Origin: UBA11540 sp045536425
GTDB taxonomy: Bacteria; Bacillota; Clostridia; Oscillospirales; Ruminococcaceae
NCBI GenBank assembly: GCA_045536425.1
Contig: JAZSNN010000009.1
Coordinates: 1-23,136, forward strand
DNA length: 23,136 nt
Direction of reading: 5' to 3'
Part shown: positions 20,980 through 23,136 of the stretch, one piece after another
Position numbering within the stretch: position 1 is the first letter of the stretch
Layout: each line of letters opens with the position of its first letter
Translations under genes and position numbers: made by a program
Notes under the pieces: generated by a model
Told to the model about the DNA's origin: nothing
What the model saw: only the letters and a program-made list of their open reading frames with translations
Databases searched by the model: none

Positions 20980-22635
20980 TCAATTAAGTACTGCGCCTGT
21001 TGCACCGCTCGAAACAAGTGCTGCATAGCGCTTTAGATATCCCGAAAGTTCCTTTGTCTTTGGAACAAAGTTCTTCATTCTTCTGTCGATTTCTTCCTGA
21101 GAAACTTTGAGTTCGAGAGTGTTTTCGGGAATATTGATGCTTATGATGTCGCCATCTTCGACGATACCGATAATACCACCGCTCGCCGCCTCAGGAGAAA
21201 CGTGACCGATACAAGCGCCTCTTGTAGCACCGCTAAAGCGTCCGTCGGTAATAAGAGCAACACTACTACCAAGTCCCATACCTATAATAGCAGAGGTGGG
21301 ATTTAGCATCTCGCGCATACCGGGGCCACCTTTGGGTCCTTCGTAGCGGATAACAACAACATCACCTGCAACGATTTTTCCCGCGTTGATAGCTTCTTGA
21401 GCATCTTCTTCACAGTCAAATACCTTTGCGGCTCCTTCGTGTACAAGCATCTCGGGGAGTACTGCAGAGCGCTTTACAACGCTTCCGTCGGGAGCAAGGT
21501 TTCCTCTGAGCACAGCAATTCCGCCTGTTTCACTGTATGGATTCTCGATAGGACGGATAATATCGGTGTTAAGGTTTACGCAGTTAGCGATGTTTTCACC
21601 GACAGTCTTTGTTGTAACGGTCATACAGTCGGTGTTGATGAGATTTCTCTTTGTAAGCTCGTTCATAACCGCGTAAACGCCACCCGCTTCATCGAGGTCT
21701 TCCATATATGTATTGCCTGCGGGTGCAAGATGACAAAGGTTTGGTGTCTTTGCACTGATTTTGTTAGCAATATCGAGGTTGATATCAATGCCACATTCGT
21801 GTGCGATAGCGGGAAGATGAAGCATACTGTTTGTAGAGCAACCGAGCGCCATATCAACAGCAAGCGCATTGTAAAATGCCTTTTCTGTCATAATGTCACG
21901 CGGACGGATATCCTTTTTGAGAAGCTCCATAACAGCCATACCTGCGTGCTTTGCAAGTTCAATTCTGCGTGAATATACAGCAGGAATAGTTCCGTTTCCG
22001 CGAAGACCCATACCAAGCACTTCGGTGAGACAGTTCATAGAGTTTGCAGTATACATGCCCGAACAAGAACCGCAGGTGGGGCAGTTTTTGCACTCATATT
22101 CGTTGAGCTTTGCTTCATCAATCTTTCCTGCAGAATAAGCGCCAACTGCCTCAAACATACTCGAAAGACTTGTTTTTTTGCCGTCAATTTTACCTGCGAG
22201 CATAGGTCCGCCGCTGACAAATACAGTAGGAACGTTGAGCCTTGCCGCAGCCATCAAAAGACCTGGTACGTTCTTGTCACAGTTCGGAACCATAACAAGA
22301 GCGTCAAATCCGTGAGCCATAACCATAGCTTCGGTAGAATCTGCAATCAGGTCACGGGTAACAAGGGAATATTTCATTCCCGTGTGGCCCATAGCAATTC
22401 CGTCGCAAACAGCGATAGCGGGGAAGACAATCGGGGTTCCGCCTGCCATCGCAACGCCAAGACGAACAGCTTCAACAATTTTGTCTATGTTCATATGTCC
22501 GGGGACTATTTCGTTATAAGAACTAACAATACCAACAAGCGGTCTGCTCATTTCTTCTTCTGTAAGACCGAGCGCGTGATACAAAGCACGGTGGGGCGCA
22601 TTCTGCGGTCCAAATTTAATCGAATCGCTTTTCAT
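20980..22635 (-). CDS. ilvD: Dihydroxy-acid dehydratase
   Basis: IlvD converts 2,3-dihydroxy acids to 2-keto acids in valine, leucine and isoleucine synthesis, using an iron-sulfur cluster. ATG 22635 follows AAGGAGG and gives 551 residues. Visible are VPNCDKNVPG (Cys119), NCPTCGSCSGMYTANSMNCLTE (Cys191 as further ligand), GCSTNSMLHLPAIAHE and GRFSGATRG. At the place where [2Fe-2S] enzymes carry a third Cys, this one has VPGH (Gly46), which matches the oxygen-sensitive [4Fe-4S] type as in E. coli and fits an anaerobe. It lies between ilvC and the DUF815 ATPase in one minus-strand operon. Confidence 0.97.
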   Translation of the reverse strand: MKSDSIKFGPQNAPHRALYHALGLTEEEMSRPLVGIVSSYNEIVPGHMNIDKIVEAVRLGVAMAGGTPIVFPAIAVCDGIAMGHTGMKYSLVTRDLIADSTEAMVMAHGFDALVMVPNCDKNVPGLLMAAARLNVPTVFVSGGPMLAGKIDGKKTSLSSMFEAVGAYSAGKIDEAKLNEYECKNCPTCGSCSGMYTANSMNCLTEVLGMGLRGNGTIPAVYSRRIELAKHAGMAVMELLKKDIRPRDIMTEKAFYNALAVDMALGCSTNSMLHLPAIAHECGIDINLDIANKISAKTPNLCHLAPAGNTYMEDLDEAGGVYAVMNELTKRNLINTDCMTVTTKTVGENIANCVNLNTDIIRPIENPYSETGGIAVLRGNLAPDGSVVKRSAVLPEMLVHEGAAKVFDCEEDAQEAINAGKIVAGDVVVIRYEGPKGGPGMREMLNPTSAIIGMGLGSSVALITDGRFSGATRGACIGHVSPEAASGGIIGIVEDGDIISINIPENTLELKVSQEEIDRRMKNFVPKTKELSGYLKRYAALVSSGATGAVLN

Positions 22636-22668
22636 AGCTTTCCTCCTTATAGGGAAAATACAACGAAA

Positions 22669-22696
22669 GGGGAAGGCGCAAATCTGCACATTCCCC
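22669..22696 (-). other. Stem-loop in the ilvC-ilvD gap
   Basis: GGGGAA / TTCCCC (22669-22674 with 22691-22696) encloses a weaker inner stem. It has no T-run, so it is more likely an mRNA processing or stability element than a terminator. Confidence 0.35.
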
Positions 22697-22706
22697 AAGG
22701 TTAGCA

Positions 22707-23136
22707 TTAGTTGTTGATGAGCTTGTCTTCGTCGCTCCAGCTGTAGAGCTTACGAATATCCTCGCCAACGATTTCAGAGGGATGCTCAGCAGCAAGCTTA
22801 CGCATAGCCTTGAAGTGTACCTGTGAACCAGCGTCTGACATATCGAGCAAGAAGTCTTTTGCAAAGGTACCGTCCTGAATATCTGAAAGAACCTTTTTCA
22901 TAGCCTTCTTTGTATCCTCTGTGATGATCTTGGGTCCTGTGATATAGTCACCGTACTCAGCAGTGTTTGAAATTGAGTAGCGCATACCTGCAAAACCGCT
23001 CTGATAGATAAGGTCAACGCTAAGCTTCATTTCGTGGATTCATTCAAAGTAAGCGTTTCTTGGGTCATAGCCAGCCTCAACGAGAGTTTCGAAGCCTGCC
23101 TGCATAAGAGCACATACACCGCCGCAGAGAACAGCC
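22707..23136 (-). CDS. ilvC: Ketol-acid reductoisomerase, C-terminal part, interrupted by an in-frame TGA; 5' end outside window
   Basis: IlvC isomerises and reduces acetolactate or acetohydroxybutyrate in branched-chain amino acid synthesis. The minus-strand frame enters from the right edge (VLCGGVCALMQAGFETLVEAGYDPRNAYFE), meets TGA at 23040-23042, and continues without a frame change (IHEMKLSVDLIYQSGFAGMRYSISNTAEYGDY) to TAA at 22707-22709. Both sides match the KARI C-terminal knotted helical domain. The TGA sits where relatives have Cys in AYFECLHEMK, so one base changed from TGC or TGT explains it. The ATG at 23030 is only an internal Met. ilvD follows 71 bases on. It may be a pseudogene, a sequence error or a recoded codon. 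Confidence 0.9.

Noticed and set aside
21397..21972. Plus-strand open frame of 191 codons inside ilvD
   Set aside because: It is antisense to conserved ilvD sequence and has no start signals; it is a shadow.
23040..23042. Reassigned genetic code (TGA as sense) as the explanation for the ilvC stop
   Set aside because: Several other genes here end in TGA at the expected family length (integrase, glmS, spoIIAA, spoIIAB, the HAD hydrolase, ilvD), so TGA works as a stop in this genome.
1..23136. CRISPR array
   Set aside because: No series of regularly spaced direct repeats was seen; the only direct repeats are the tRNA fragments.

Overview
The window looks like chromosomal DNA from an anaerobic, endospore-forming member of the Clostridia (Firmicutes), probably gut-associated. 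The signs are AT-rich genes with GGAGG-type ribosome binding sites, a complete spoIIAA-spoIIAB-sigF sporulation operon, a glmS ribozyme, an FMN riboswitch in front of a RibU-type ECF transporter subunit, a PBP5-type D-Ala-D-Ala carboxypeptidase, tRNAs with encoded CCA, and a dihydroxy-acid dehydratase of the oxygen-sensitive [4Fe-4S] type. I cannot name a genus from the sequence alone.

Layout. Bases 1-857 hold the C-terminal part of a clearly GC-richer tyrosine integrase, the edge of a mobile element. A small unknown gene and a minus-strand tRNA block follow (an odd Arg-like tRNA, tRNA-Ser(CGA), and a second broken tRNA-Ser 5' half). Next is a three-gene cluster (DUF5685-like protein, degenerate J-domain protein with a Cys-rich tail, membrane protein), then glmS behind its self-cleaving ribozyme. 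On the minus strand follow spoIIAA-spoIIAB-sigF, ribU with its riboswitch, an intracellular GH10 xylanase and a D-Ala-D-Ala carboxypeptidase. The plus strand then carries tyrA, tRNA-Gln, tRNA-Pro, a Wzz/BY-kinase with its PHP phosphatase and a VanZ-like protein, two tRNA-Leu genes, a pepT-HAD phosphatase-glycerophosphodiesterase operon and an XRE regulator with membrane segments. The right end is a minus-strand ilvC-ilvD-DUF815 ATPase operon.

How parts work together. SpoIIAA/SpoIIAB form the partner-switching module that holds SigF inactive until forespore formation. GlcN6P would shut down GlmS through the ribozyme, and FMN would stop ribU through an aptamer followed by a terminator. IlvC and IlvD are consecutive steps of valine/isoleucine synthesis. 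The BY-kinase and PHP phosphatase are the usual kinase/phosphatase pair for polysaccharide chain-length control, although no polysaccharide synthesis genes lie beside them.

Most notable: the ilvC reading frame has an in-frame TGA exactly at a conserved cysteine codon; two tRNA genes are preceded by partial copies of their own 5' ends; and the tRNA nearest the integrase has a damaged acceptor stem, no CCA and an Arg-like body with an apparent CAA anticodon.
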